DNA of 64,000 nt from Phosphitispora fastidiosa (lineage in GTDB: Bacteria > Bacillota > Thermincolia > Thermincolales > UBA2595). The translations under genes were made by a program, and so were the position numbers. The notes beneath the pieces were generated by a model, which worked only from the letters and a program-made list of their open reading frames with translations, was not told the DNA's origin and searched no databases. Shown in pieces: positions 8,431 to 17,579 of the stretch. The stretch spans positions 1-64,000 of the forward strand of contig NZ_JAHHUL010000005.1 in NCBI RefSeq assembly GCF_019008365.1, read 5' to 3'. Numbering within the stretch: position 1 is the stretch's first letter; each line of letters begins with the position of its first letter.

Positions 8431-9687
8431 AGCGCTTTCTTCTTTTTTCTTCTTACGATCGACGGTAAGCAAAATAGGCTGTTCCTTTTTGTCAACCACT
8501 TCTCTCGTAATAGTACACCTTGTGATATCATCACGGGATGGCAGCTCATACATAACTTCAAGCATGATATCTTCAATTATCGCCCTCAAGCCCCTGGCCC
8601 CGGTATTCCGTTTCATTGCTTCACTGGCGATGGTCTGCAGAGCATCTTCCTTGAATTCAAGATTAATTCCATCCATTTCAAAGAACTTCTGAAACTGCTT
8701 GATAAGAGCGTTTTTCGGCTGGGTAAGTATTTGAACCAAGGCACCCTCATCAAGAGCTGTCAGAGTAACAATTACCGGCAAACGTCCTACAAACTCTGGA
8801 ATCAGACCATACTTTAACAGGTCCTCCGGCAGAATGTGCTTAAGTAATTCACTGGGGTCCTTTTCCTTTTTGGAATGAACTTCGGCCCCAAAACCCATAC
8901 TCTTTTTACCGATTCGATGCTGAATTAATTTATCTATGCCGTCAAAAGCGCCGCCGCAGATAAACAGGATATTGGTGGTATCAAGCTGAATAAACTCCTG
9001 ATGCGGGTGTTTGCGTCCTCCCTGTGGGGGAACACTGGCAACTGTCCCTTCAAGTATTTTCAGAAGAGCCTGCTGCACACCTTCCCCGGAAACATCCCTG
9101 GTAATGGACGGGTTTTCGGACTTGCGCGCAATTTTGTCAATCTCATCAATGTATACGATACCTTTTTCTGCTTTTTCCACATCATAGTCAGCAGCCTGAA
9201 TCAATTTTAACAGAATGTTTTCAACATCCTCACCGACATAACCAGCCTCAGTAAGTGACGTGGCGTCAGCAATGGCAAAGGGAACATTCAGCAGTCTGGC
9301 CAGCGTTTGGGCCAATAATGTCTTTCCGCTGCCTGTTGGCCCGAGCATCACTATGTTGCTCTTTTGGAGCTCAACATCATCTATCTTGCTTCCCATATTA
9401 ATTCTCTTGTAATGATTATATACTGCAACTGACAGTGTTTTTTTTGCAGATTCCTGTCCGATTACATATTGGTCAAGAATTGACTTAATCTCTTTGGGTT
9501 TGGGCAGGTCACCTATCTCCAAACCAATGTCTTCACTAAGTTCTTCTTCAATAATCTCATTGCACAGCTCTATACACTCGTCGCAAATATACACACCCGG
9601 CCCGGCAACCAATTTTTTAACCTGGTCTTGAAGTTTCCCACAAAACGAACACTTCAGCTGGCCTTTTTCATCACTGAATTTGTACAT
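8428..9687 (-). CDS. clpX: ATP-dependent Clp protease ATP-binding subunit ClpX
   Basis: 419 residues. AAA+ unfoldase that feeds substrates to ClpP. The N-terminal zinc-binding domain has CSFCGK and CDECIELC (residues about 14-42). Walker A GPTGSGKT, Walker [13 protein letters not shown], and the ClpP-docking loop IGKKSMGFG are all present. The ATG at 9687 is preceded by GAGGTGAT. It follows clpP by 20 nt on the same strand, so the pair is an operon, and a clear terminator follows. Confidence 0.98.
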   Translation of the reverse strand: MYKFSDEKGQLKCSFCGKLQDQVKKLVAGPGVYICDECIELCNEIIEEELSEDIGLEIGDLPKPKEIKSILDQYVIGQESAKKTLSVAVYNHYKRINMGSKIDDVELQKSNIVMLGPTGSGKTLLAQTLARLLNVPFAIADATSLTEAGYVGEDVENILLKLIQAADYDVEKAEKGIVYIDEIDKIARKSENPSITRDVSGEGVQQALLKILEGTVASVPPQGGRKHPHQEFIQLDTTNILFICGGAFDGIDKLIQHRIGKKSMGFGAEVHSKKEKDPSELLKHILPEDLLKYGLIPEFVGRLPVIVTLTALDEGALVQILTQPKNALIKQFQKFFEMDGINLEFKEDALQTIASEAMKRNTGARGLRAIIEDIMLEVMYELPSRDDITRCTITREVVDKKEQPILLTVDRKKKKEESA

Positions 9688-9707
9688 ATCACAATCACCT
9701 CTGTCCT

Positions 9708-10292
9708 TTACTTCCGAACAGTAAACACCTCATCAACGACACCGTAATCCTTAGCTTCCTGTGCCGACATGAAGAAATCCCGTTCGGTATCCTGGGCCAC
9801 TCTTTCCAGCGGCTGGCCGGTATGATTTGCAAGCAGTTTATTAAGTGTTTCTCTCATCCTCAGAATTTCCTTGGCATGAATCTCAATCTCAGTTGCCTGC
9901 CCCTGCACCCCGCCCATTGGCTGGTGAATCATGATACGTGCATATGGCAGGGCATAACGCTTTCCTTTTGCTCCTGCTGCCAGCAGGAATGCACCCATAC
10001 TCGCCGCCTGTCCCAGACAAATCGTCGAGACATCAGGCTTAATGTACTGCATGGTATCATAAATAGCCATACCCGCAGTAACTACACCGCCTGGCGAATT
10101 AAGATAAAGATGGATGTCTTTGTCAGGGTCTTCAGCTTCCAAAAACAACATCTGAGCTATTATAAGATTTGCAATCATGTCATCTATGGGGCCGCCAATA
10201 AAAATTATGCGGTCTTTTAACAGGCGTGAATAAATATCATAGGCCCTTTCCCCTCTGTTTGTCTGTTCTACTACTATAGGAACCAGATTCAA
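9708..10292 (-). CDS. clpP: ATP-dependent Clp protease proteolytic subunit
   Basis: 194 residues. Serine peptidase forming the tetradecameric chamber that works with ClpX. Catalytic Ser is in GQAASMGA, His in RIMIHQP, Asp in ERDFF. I placed the start at TTG 10292 because the protein then begins [10 protein letters not shown], the usual first residues of Firmicute ClpP, with AAGGTG six nt upstream. A GTG at 10301 behind GAGGAG is a close alternative; a TTG at 10349 is also open but lacks a ribosome site. It lies between tig and clpX. Confidence 0.96.
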   Translation of the reverse strand: MNLVPIVVEQTNRGERAYDIYSRLLKDRIIFIGGPIDDMIANLIIAQMLFLEAEDPDKDIHLYLNSPGGVVTAGMAIYDTMQYIKPDVSTICLGQAASMGAFLLAAGAKGKRYALPYARIMIHQPMGGVQGQATEIEIHAKEILRMRETLNKLLANHTGQPLERVAQDTERDFFMSAQEAKDYGVVDEVFTVRK

Positions 10293-10347
10293 GATTTTCA
10301 CCTTCTCCTCTTTATCAATTATACACAAAACTCTCTTATTGGTAAAC

Positions 10348-10369
10348 AAGGCGGTTTTAAAATCCGCCT
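10348..10369 (-). terminator. Weak hairpin between tig and clpP
   Basis: Minus-strand stem AGGCGG/CCGCCT around ATTTTAAAA, followed by TGTTT. It could partly terminate tig transcripts or protect the 3' end; the short U tract suggests readthrough into clpP. Confidence 0.4.
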
Positions 10370-10388
10370 GGTATTTATTGATAATATT

Positions 10389-11678
10389 CTATTTAACTAC
10401 AGCTTTTTCCTCTAATAATTCGACAGTTTTGTCTATGACAATACTCTTCTTAAGCGGTTCCAGATTCCCTCCGCTCTCCAGCCACTGTTTGAATACCTCA
10501 GGCTCAGAGTTATAATTTTTGGCCATTTCTGCAACCTTGGCATCAACCTCTTCCTCGGTAACCTCTATATTTTCCTTGACCGCAACAGCTTCCAGGATCA
10601 AGTCTGTCCTGACGGCTTTTTCCGCTGAGGAGCGGTATTCGGATCTAACCGTATCCATGTCGTTATTGGTATGCTTTAGATAGTCTTCCAGTGACAGGCC
10701 TTGCATTCCCAGCCTTTGTGAAAAACTCTGCAGCATATTGTCCACCTTCTGGTCTACCATTATGTCGGGAACCTCAACTGATGAATTCTCCACAACCTTT
10801 TCAACCAGGTCATCCTTAAGACGTGCAGCTGCCTGCTTGTCGGCTGCCTCTTTTAGTCTATTCATAATATCATTTTTTAATTCCTCAAGGGTCTCGAATT
10901 CACTTACATCCTTGGCAAATTCGTCATCCAGGTCAGCCAGTTCTTTCCTCTTAATGCCTTTTACGGTAACCTTGAATACCGCATCCTTACCCGCCAGTTC
11001 GGAAGAGTGGTAGTCCTCAGGAAATTTAACGTTTACATCTCTGGCTTCGCCAACCTTAGCTCCTACCAACTGCTCTTCAAATCCCGGAATAAAAGAGCCC
11101 GAGCCCAGTTCAAGGGAATAATCAGTACCGGTACCGCCCTGGAAGGCCACATCATCAACAAAGCCCTCAAAATCGATAATAGCCGTGTCTTTTTCTTCGG
11201 CGGCCCCTTCTTCGATATTCACCAATTGAGCATGACGGTTCCTGAGCCTTTCCAGCTCTGCATCCACTTCAGCATCAGTTATCTCATCTTCTTTGCGTTC
11301 TACCTCAATGCCTATGTACTGACCCAGTTCAACCTCAGGCTTAATTTCAACAGTTGCTTTGAATATAAAGGGCTTCCCATCTTCTAACTGCACCATGTCA
11401 ACTTTGGGTTTATCAATTGGTTCGATGCCGGTCTCTTTAATCGCATCAAAGTATGCCTCCGGAACAATAAAGTCCAGGGCTTCTTCATTGATGTAATCCT
11501 TACCAACATGATTTTCCACCAGCACCCGGGGGGCTTTCCCTTTCCTGAATCCGGGAATGGACACCTTCTTAACAATCTTCTTGTAGGCTTTTTCCATAGC
11601 CTCTTCCAGCTTAGACTGTTCGACTTCAATTTCCAGCGCCACAATATTCTTCTCTATCTTTTCCATGTTTACTTTCAT
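10389..11678 (-). CDS. tig: Trigger factor
   Basis: 429 residues. Ribosome-bound chaperone and peptidyl-prolyl isomerase for new polypeptides. The ribosome-docking signature GFRKGKAPR is near residue 43; the FKBP-like isomerase domain (about 150-245) includes FIPGFEEQLVGA; the C-terminal chaperone arms follow. ATG at 11678 behind AGGAGGAG. Promoter candidate at 11703-11731. The tig-clpP-clpX order is the common one in Firmicutes and proteobacteria. Confidence 0.97.
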   Translation of the reverse strand: MKVNMEKIEKNIVALEIEVEQSKLEEAMEKAYKKIVKKVSIPGFRKGKAPRVLVENHVGKDYINEEALDFIVPEAYFDAIKETGIEPIDKPKVDMVQLEDGKPFIFKATVEIKPEVELGQYIGIEVERKEDEITDAEVDAELERLRNRHAQLVNIEEGAAEEKDTAIIDFEGFVDDVAFQGGTGTDYSLELGSGSFIPGFEEQLVGAKVGEARDVNVKFPEDYHSSELAGKDAVFKVTVKGIKRKELADLDDEFAKDVSEFETLEELKNDIMNRLKEAADKQAAARLKDDLVEKVVENSSVEVPDIMVDQKVDNMLQSFSQRLGMQGLSLEDYLKHTNNDMDTVRSEYRSSAEKAVRTDLILEAVAVKENIEVTEEEVDAKVAEMAKNYNSEPEVFKQWLESGGNLEPLKKSIVIDKTVELLEEKAVVK

Positions 11679-11702
11679 TTATGCTCCTCCTGTATCTCTG
11701 TA

Positions 11703-11731
11703 ATTATATGAAAACAGACAAAATTTGTGCA
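11703..11731 (-). promoter_or_regulatory. Candidate promoter of tig (clpP, clpX)
   Basis: On the minus strand TGCACA (11726-11731), 17 nt spacer, perfect TATAAT (11703-11708), followed about 25 nt later by the tig start. The -35 box matches consensus at four of six positions. Confidence 0.55.
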
Positions 11732-11773
11732 GCCTGTAACATGATTTCTGGGGATTCCCCAGAAATTTTTCAT

Positions 11774-11816
11774 AAAACAACACCCCGGTAGGTGAATCTC
11801 TATCACTACCGAGGTC
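11774..11816 (-). terminator. Terminator after tRNA-Gly
   Basis: Minus-strand stem GACCTCGGTAGTGA paired with TCACCTACCGGGGT (small mismatches), then TGTTTTA. It lies about 65 nt beyond the tRNA-Gly 3' end. Confidence 0.7.
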
Positions 11817-11879
11817 ATGATGGAACCATCCTTAAATTCGATGAGACCATTTAAATTCGATGAAACCAGTGTTATGTAA

Positions 11880-11954
11880 TGGAGCGGAAGACGGGATTCG
11901 AACCCGCGACCCTCGCCTTGGCAAGGCGATGCTCTACCACTGAGCTACTTCCGC
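11880..11954 (-). tRNA. tRNA-Gly (GCC)
   Basis: 75 nt including an encoded CCA. Acceptor stem GCGGAAG/CTTCCGC, D arm GTAGCTCAGTGGTAGAGC, anticodon loop TTGCCAA giving anticodon GCC, and T arm GGGTTCGAATCCC. It has its own downstream terminator. Confidence 0.97.
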
Positions 11955-12001
11955 TTATAACCCAGACTTTGACAAATCCAGTCGATGTTACAATGTATAT
12001 T

Positions 12002-13252
12002 TTAACTACTTAAGTAATCAGTGTCAAGTATTTTTCCAGCAATTTTGACAATTAGTGTAGCTGTCATTATCGCCATTAACGGGGTCATCGGATACATGTA
12101 CCTTGTTATCGGTATAAATACTAAGTGAAGCACTGTGGTAAACAAGATCAGCAAAGCCGGCCAGCGCATTTTCCTGTCAAAAATATTGATAAGGGTTGCC
12201 GGCCACCCGAGGACAATAAATATCCAGAAGTGCATGGTAACAGCCCATCCGGATAAGTACCCCCAGGGTTTCCCCCACATGTATGAGAGTTTCCCTACAG
12301 TAAACCACTGCAGCCACAGGCCCGGTTCTTCTTTAAAACCCAGCTTGATCCTTTCCACAGCCACCCGGGTCATTTCCGACTCCGGAATACCTTCTATAAT
12401 GGAAGGACCCTCCCTGTCGTAAGGATCATATGGGTCAGTTCCCCTAAGCAGAGGGTTCCCGGACTGGGTGGCAAAAACTATAAACTTGTCAAAGACCATC
12501 AAGTTACGGACCCACCAGGGAGTCATGATAACTGAAAAAGATAGCAGTGTGATTAAGAAACCAACAATCACCCGGCGGCCCTCCGTCGAAACCCGGAATC
12601 TGTGCCGGTAAAACCAGGTGATGATGTAAGGAACAACCATAAATGGCGCCACAGAAGGCCTTACCAGTACGGCAAGAGCCATCAGAACCCCGGACAGGGC
12701 ATGCCATCTGAGATTGCTTTTTTCAAAGGCATTAATAACCGTATAAACATACCCCAGGAGCATAAACACATACAGTACCTCGGTAAGTATCCGGTTATTG
12801 GCCATGAAGGCGGGCAGGTAAACAGCCGCTAAGATGGCAGCCAGAGTGCCTGCCGGGATACCCCCGGATTTTCGGGCTATCAGGTATACCAGGAAAACCG
12901 AACCCACACTTATTATTGCCTGGATTATCCTTACTGCAGTCAGCGGATCTGTATTAACTGCACCGGCAGCCAGATATACTGCGGCCAAAAACAAAGGATA
13001 ACCGGGTGTCACAAATGCACTGGGCCGATCAGAATAATAGCCCAGAAAACCTTTGTCCAGAAACTGCAGTGTCATTTCATGGTATCCAATTTCATCATGT
13101 GACAGCTGCAAGTCAGGCGATGTATATACATAATATAACCTCGCAGCCAGTGTTATAAGCAGTATTGCCAAAATTAACATTCGTTCTTTCCCTGATATCC
13201 GTGTTTCGGTTAGCGAAACCGGCTGATTCAGGGGCAGGTTCCATCTGTTCAT
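12002..13252 (-). CDS. GT39-like membrane glycosyltransferase
   Basis: 416 residues with about ten transmembrane segments. The first extracytoplasmic loop holds the acidic motif LSHDEIGYH, which fits the Asp/Glu catalytic motif of the ArnT/PMT-type (GT39/GT83) enzymes that transfer sugars from polyprenyl carriers to proteins or lipids. A second feature of this group, RPSAFVTPGYPLF, follows. The acceptor is unknown. ATG at 13252; the ribosome site is weak. It is followed at close distance by tRNA-Gly and preceded by another membrane gene on the same strand with a 76-nt gap. Confidence 0.75.
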   Translation of the reverse strand: MNRWNLPLNQPVSLTETRISGKERMLILAILLITLAARLYYVYTSPDLQLSHDEIGYHEMTLQFLDKGFLGYYSDRPSAFVTPGYPLFLAAVYLAAGAVNTDPLTAVRIIQAIISVGSVFLVYLIARKSGGIPAGTLAAILAAVYLPAFMANNRILTEVLYVFMLLGYVYTVINAFEKSNLRWHALSGVLMALAVLVRPSVAPFMVVPYIITWFYRHRFRVSTEGRRVIVGFLITLLSFSVIMTPWWVRNLMVFDKFIVFATQSGNPLLRGTDPYDPYDREGPSIIEGIPESEMTRVAVERIKLGFKEEPGLWLQWFTVGKLSYMWGKPWGYLSGWAVTMHFWIFIVLGWPATLINIFDRKMRWPALLILFTTVLHLVFIPITRYMYPMTPLMAIMTATLIVKIAGKILDTDYLSS

Positions 13253-13328
13253 CTATTATACCCCACTATTACCTATTAATATAGACCCCAATGCAGCGCC
13301 TGATAGAATACCTTCCATAATCCCAGTT

Positions 13329-15599
13329 TTAACCAGGTTTGGCCTCTGCCTTGACAACCATCAAAACCAGTGGAACAACAAGATAGTTCAGCATTATGGC
13401 TGCCGCAATAACCCCGGAATCATTAAAGACAAATGCCCCCAGAGCGCCCGAAAATATCCCTGCCATACCGCAGACCATAAACCTGTCACGTTCTGCAAGC
13501 GCAGCCAGTGCAGCCTGTTTCCTGGCAGCTATCGCCAACCCTAGCAAAAGCTGCAGAACAAGGATTACATTGAAGGGTGAATTTCTCAACAGGTAAAAAT
13601 TAGCCACCAGCTTTCTCTGTACCGTGTACCAGACAGCTGTAAGGTCCCCCTGCAAAGCATTATCAATAGCGCGGCCGATATGGGACGAAGACTCTGATAT
13701 TATGAAGTAATTCACCAGCACCAGTATTCCAACACCGGTTATCACCGCGCCCAGAAGCAGAATTACCGACCTGATTGTCACCTTCCGGCCTGAGAAAAGG
13801 TACATGCTCACTGCAAAACCAACCACTGCAGCCAGAGCCCCCCCGGCATTAGTACCCACCCCAGGGGCGGCAAAAAACACCACCAAGCCGGCAAAGGCCA
13901 ACCCAATAAGGGGCCAGACCCACCTGCGGGTATCGGAATACAACTGCAGCAAAACAGCCGCACCCAAAATGGAGGCGCCAATGACAACACCCATGTACTC
14001 ATTGCCTATTCCGTAAAAACGTCCCCCGGCAACGAGGTCATAACCCAGTGCCGCCGTTTTCATCAGCCTGGCCCCAGTAAGCACATCAATTACACAGGGC
14101 ACTACAGAAGCAGCGGCTAAGGCAAGAAACATCTTCAGGTTGTGCCTTATGTGAGTCAGTACATATGTAATTAAAATAAGCATCAGGATAGAAAAGAAAA
14201 TAGTCAGCCATTTATTTGCGGCCCCAATTAGCGGAACCAGCAAAATCGCCAATGGGTACAACAATATCGAGGTAAGTAAAAATCTCGCCGGGCGTCGGCA
14301 GCCCGTAAATCCTGTGATAACCTGAACAAGGGCCAGGATATAAACTATCCAGTGATACCTGACAAAATAATATAATACGCCGGGGCGCTGCGTCCAGTTA
14401 GCCACAAGCCTCGACTGCACCTGAGCCACGGTTTCCGTTTGCCTCCCGCTGATAATTCCAGTTATCGGCAGTCCAATCATCCCGCCGGAATTTGCCACCC
14501 CCAGATGCCTGGCTGCCGTTGCGGCAACATCAAAATTTGCCACCAACGCTTCCTGTCTGGTGCTGGGTGAAACCAATATACTTCCCGGTTCCACCGCCCC
14601 ACCTGCAATTACCAGGGGACTGAGCCGAATACCGTCACGAATGGCCTGTGCGTAAGGGAGCGGGGTCACAATCATTATCATGGTGTTTTTATCAGCTTTG
14701 GGAAGCAGTTCTCCGATAAAACGGTCAGCATTTTTCACAGCTTCATGCCGGTGAGTGTCGATCATGCTCTTCATTTCCTGGAGGTTACTGTCATTACTCC
14801 TTAAAGTATCGCCCGTTTCTACAACAATTAAGTCACTCTCATCCCAGACTCTTTCCAGCTCTGCTTTCAGTTTGTCATAATCTGTTCTCCAACCATACGG
14901 TGCATAGCGATCACGAACCAGCAGCTCTGTGGTCACATTTCCGTAATCCACACGCCCCAGCTCATCCATGGCAACCAGGGCAGCAGGCCTGTTGGCGGGA
15001 CCGCCGGGATCAGTATCACTGTTCCCGATTACAGCTGTCTGCAGCCCGGATTGCTGCAGTATTTGCCCCAATTGACCGGGAACCGAGGCAATGTTTTTAT
15101 TCTGGTTGACCTTGAGTAAAGCCGGAAGACTGATAGCCAGGATTTCACTGCTGCCTGGGTCATTCCCCGTATTTCTCACATATACGTCGACTGCCCTGGA
15201 GCCATCAGGCAGGACCTCTTCTCTGTGATAATTTTCCCCCGCCGGCTGCGTCCCGGCAAACCTGTTGCCGCTGCCGATGGAGAGATAAGCCCCGGCATCA
15301 TTGTAATCTCCGCCGGTATTTATGGTCATTAAACCCAGCCCGCCCTGAGAGATGACTTTACTGATATTTTGATAACGGTTATCCAACAAGTCCTCAAGTG
15401 TAATCCGGTTCAAGAGCACCATTATTACCTTCGGCTTGGGACTCCCTTGAACTGCTGCAGCCTGGGCCGGTCGACCGGCTGCGACTGCAGTAAAAAATAA
15501 TGACAGCAAAAATGCCGCCAGAATTGCCATGGCCAGGGAACTTCTCAGCCGGAACAGTTTTCTTCTTTTTATATAACAGCCCAGAGAAAGAATTTTCAT
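13329..15599 (-). CDS. Membrane protein with secreted alkaline-phosphatase-like domain
   Basis: 756 residues. An N-terminal signal or anchor segment (residues about 20-45) precedes an extracytoplasmic domain (about 55-400) whose start VIMVLLNRITLEDLL and middle LIVVETGDT resemble the alkaline phosphatase/sulfatase fold, although I cannot identify a full metal-binding set. The second half carries roughly ten membrane helices. Start ATG 15599 with AAGGAG upstream. This domain order is known from hypothetical proteins of related Firmicutes; substrate and role are unknown. Together with the adjacent glycosyltransferase it may act in envelope polymer modification, which is inference. Confidence 0.7.
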   Translation of the reverse strand: MKILSLGCYIKRRKLFRLRSSLAMAILAAFLLSLFFTAVAAGRPAQAAAVQGSPKPKVIMVLLNRITLEDLLDNRYQNISKVISQGGLGLMTINTGGDYNDAGAYLSIGSGNRFAGTQPAGENYHREEVLPDGSRAVDVYVRNTGNDPGSSEILAISLPALLKVNQNKNIASVPGQLGQILQQSGLQTAVIGNSDTDPGGPANRPAALVAMDELGRVDYGNVTTELLVRDRYAPYGWRTDYDKLKAELERVWDESDLIVVETGDTLRSNDSNLQEMKSMIDTHRHEAVKNADRFIGELLPKADKNTMIMIVTPLPYAQAIRDGIRLSPLVIAGGAVEPGSILVSPSTRQEALVANFDVAATAARHLGVANSGGMIGLPITGIISGRQTETVAQVQSRLVANWTQRPGVLYYFVRYHWIVYILALVQVITGFTGCRRPARFLLTSILLYPLAILLVPLIGAANKWLTIFFSILMLILITYVLTHIRHNLKMFLALAAASVVPCVIDVLTGARLMKTAALGYDLVAGGRFYGIGNEYMGVVIGASILGAAVLLQLYSDTRRWVWPLIGLAFAGLVVFFAAPGVGTNAGGALAAVVGFAVSMYLFSGRKVTIRSVILLLGAVITGVGILVLVNYFIISESSSHIGRAIDNALQGDLTAVWYTVQRKLVANFYLLRNSPFNVILVLQLLLGLAIAARKQAALAALAERDRFMVCGMAGIFSGALGAFVFNDSGVIAAAIMLNYLVVPLVLMVVKAEAKPG

Positions 15600-15773
15600 A
15601 TAATCCTTTTGTTCTCCTTGTTAGCACAGATATGGCATATTATAACATTCTACAGGAAAAGTTTCAAATGTAAACAAAAAAAAGTATATGGCTTCGTTGC
15701 CCCTGATTACAACATCAATTATATTAGAATTTATCCATCTATAATATTTATTTTTATTTTCTCAATAAAATAC

Positions 15774-15809
15774 TTGACTTAACCTATAAGTTAAGCTTAA
15801 TATATAGGT
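15774..15809 (+). promoter_or_regulatory. Promoter with overlapping palindromic operator
   Basis: TTGACT (15774-15779), 18-nt spacer and TAATAT (15798-15803) form a promoter for the two genes downstream. A near-perfect 28-bp palindrome, half-sites ACCTATAAGTTAAG and CTTAATATATAGGT (12 of 14 positions match), covers spacer and -10 box at 15782-15809. Such a site fits autorepression by the XRE protein of the same operon. Confidence 0.7.
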
Positions 15810-15849
15810 ATAGGAATCTGTTTATACTGGAATAATAGAGGTGAAAGCA

Positions 15850-16392
15850 GTGCTGGCATTTAACAATAAAGGTCTGTTACCCCCAGAAGATTACTCAATG
15901 ACTTTTAAAGAACTAAAAAGTTCACTTCTTGTAGTCGGCCCTCCTAATAAGCAACTTATTAATTGGGACGTAAATTGGAGATTACATTTGGTTAGCCAAT
16001 TAGAAATATTAACTAAACAGTTATGGGAGGTGGGAATAAATGAAATCTTCATAGACGGTTCATTTGTAGAAATGAAGCCCCACCCGAACGATATTGATGG
16101 ATATTTTGAATGCGATCTTATGTATTTAGCAAGCGGAAGACTGGAGCAAGAGCTTAATAAGTTAGATCCTAATAAAATATGGACTTGGAATCCCAACAGC
16201 AGAAAGCCTTACAGGGGATACGCAAAAAAACAGTTACCAATGTGGCACAAATACCGGGTCGAGTTGTACCCACATGTCGGCTTACCTTCCGGCATCAAAG
16301 ATCAGCATGGTAACAACCTTCAATTTCCAGCAGCTTTCAGAATTGCAAGATACTCCAATGAACCAAAAGGAGTAATTAAACTTGTAAGGTAA
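15850..16392 (+). CDS. Nucleotidyltransferase-like protein (DUF6932 type), putative toxin
   Basis: About 180 residues. The segment EIFIDGSFVEMKPHPNDIDG has the GS...DxD pattern of nucleotidyltransferase-fold proteins, and the surroundings match the DUF6932 type often paired with XRE regulators. I prefer GTG 15850 to GTG 15841 because GAGGTG then sits six nt upstream. It is 17 nt ahead of an XRE gene, on the strand opposite to most of the window, and AT-rich. The likely role is the toxin, or a modified-substrate enzyme, of a toxin-antitoxin pair; this is inferred from context. Confidence 0.7.
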   Translation: MLAFNNKGLLPPEDYSMTFKELKSSLLVVGPPNKQLINWDVNWRLHLVSQLEILTKQLWEVGINEIFIDGSFVEMKPHPNDIDGYFECDLMYLASGRLEQELNKLDPNKIWTWNPNSRKPYRGYAKKQLPMWHKYRVELYPHVGLPSGIKDQHGNNLQFPAAFRIARYSNEPKGVIKLVR

Positions 16393-16408
16393 ACAAAGGA
16401 GAGTTTTT

Positions 16409-16849
16409 ATGATTAGAAATGAAAAAGAATATCAAGAAATGATAAAACGTCTTGAACAAGACTTGGAGTTTATCAAACAACAAAAAGAACTTTTTCAAGA
16501 AATGGGATTATCAAGTGAGGAAATGGAGCGAGCAATGGCTCCTACTCTTTCCTTTCATGAACAACTCAAAGAGGAAGTTGAATATTACGAACGTATAAAA
16601 CGAGGAGAGTTCGAAGCAATTAAGAATTTGGTTGGACTTGGTAGAACCTTAATTGGGATTCGTATTGCACTTGGTATTTCTCAACGTGAATTAGCTAAAC
16701 GTTTGAATGTCAGCGAGGCACAAATATCAAAAGATGAAAGAAATGAATACCATGGAATCACACTAGAAAAAGCACAAAAGATTTTGGACGCACTTGGAGC
16801 AACTCTTACAAGCAAGGTAGAAGAACTGCCCGAGAGAGTTGCAGTTTGA
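16409..16849 (+). CDS. XRE-family HTH regulator, putative antitoxin
   Basis: 146 residues. An N-terminal coiled, acidic-basic half (about 1-75) is followed by a helix-turn-helix of the XRE/Cro type (IGIRIALGISQRELAKRLNVSEAQISKDE in two parts, about 85-115). A ribosome site AAAGGAG precedes ATG 16409. It is cotranscribed with the nucleotidyltransferase-like gene and ends at a terminator. Likely antitoxin and repressor of the palindrome at 15782-15809. Confidence 0.75.
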   Translation: MIRNEKEYQEMIKRLEQDLEFIKQQKELFQEMGLSSEEMERAMAPTLSFHEQLKEEVEYYERIKRGEFEAIKNLVGLGRTLIGIRIALGISQRELAKRLNVSEAQISKDERNEYHGITLEKAQKILDALGATLTSKVEELPERVAV

Positions 16850-16934
16850 CAATTATAAATGAATATACTCAATAAAAATTCTTAAATATTCTAAATAAAT
16901 GTAATTCCTAGTCTCATTAATATGAAATGTTATG

Positions 16935-16966
16935 ACACCTCCAAATAAGGAGGTGTTTTATTTTTT
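16935..16966 (+). terminator. Terminator of the toxin-antitoxin candidate operon
   Basis: Stem ACACCTCC/GGAGGTGT with loop AAATAA followed by TTTATTTTTT. Confidence 0.9.
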
Positions 16967-17086
16967 CATCAATGAGACCAATTAAATAATGCCGACTAAA
17001 AAATCGAATCTGGTGTGTCTAAATGTTTCGCATCAAAAAAGGCCTGCATCTGGAAATCTCCAAATCTGCAAACCTGTAAGTTTCGC

Positions 17087-17171
17087 TGGTGCGGATGAAG
17101 GGACTTGAACCCCCACGGTGTTACCCGCCAGATCCTAAGTCTGGTGCGTCTGCCAATTCCGCCACATCCGC
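17087..17171 (-). tRNA. tRNA-Leu (TAG)
   Basis: 85 nt with a long variable arm typical of class II tRNA and an encoded CCA. Acceptor GCGGATG/CATCCGC, anticodon loop CTTAGGA giving TAG, T arm GGGGTTCAAGTCCC. Confidence 0.97.
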
Positions 17172-17305
17172 TTATATAATTGTTACTCAGTGCATAAATG
17201 ATTCTAACATAGGCTCCTCCAGATTGTCAAGCCGCTGTATACTTCCGACGATTACCACGATTCCGCTGCCGAAAGAATTATTTGAAAAAATTTACTTAGG
17301 AAGTG

Positions 17306-17339
17306 TTGACAAACCATTCCTGATATGTTATTTTATAAT
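17306..17339 (+). promoter_or_regulatory. Candidate promoter for the atpI-like gene
   Basis: Perfect TTGACA (17306-17311) followed after 17 nt by TATTTT (17329-17334); a better-looking TATAAT at 17334-17339 is too far (22 nt) for a standard promoter. Either implies a leader of about 200 nt before the ribosome site. Confidence 0.5.
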
Positions 17340-17550
17340 TGTACTAGTACATTAGGACAATGCAAGATACCCAAGATGCTTTACCGGTATCACACTGTTC
17401 CAACTGTTCCGGTGGCCCGGGTACAAATGCCCGTATATCCCACTAGGCCTCCGAGCCCTCGATGTGAGATACGGAGCTGCTGGGACATCTGCAGCCAAAA
17501 GAAGAACAAAAGCACATAGCCAAATACCGAATCTAAAAGGAGGAGGTCAT
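17340..17550 (+). other. Long untranslated leader of the atpI-like gene
   Basis: About 200 nt with no gene. It contains GC-rich self-complementary pieces, for example GGCCCGGGT with ATGCCCG, and CTCCG with CGGAG, and ends at a strong AAAGGAGGAGG. A structured leader or small RNA is possible. I could not match it to a known riboswitch or RNA family by eye. Confidence 0.3.
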
Positions 17551-17579
17551 ATGGGGCAGCAGATGTAAGTTCTTCAAAG

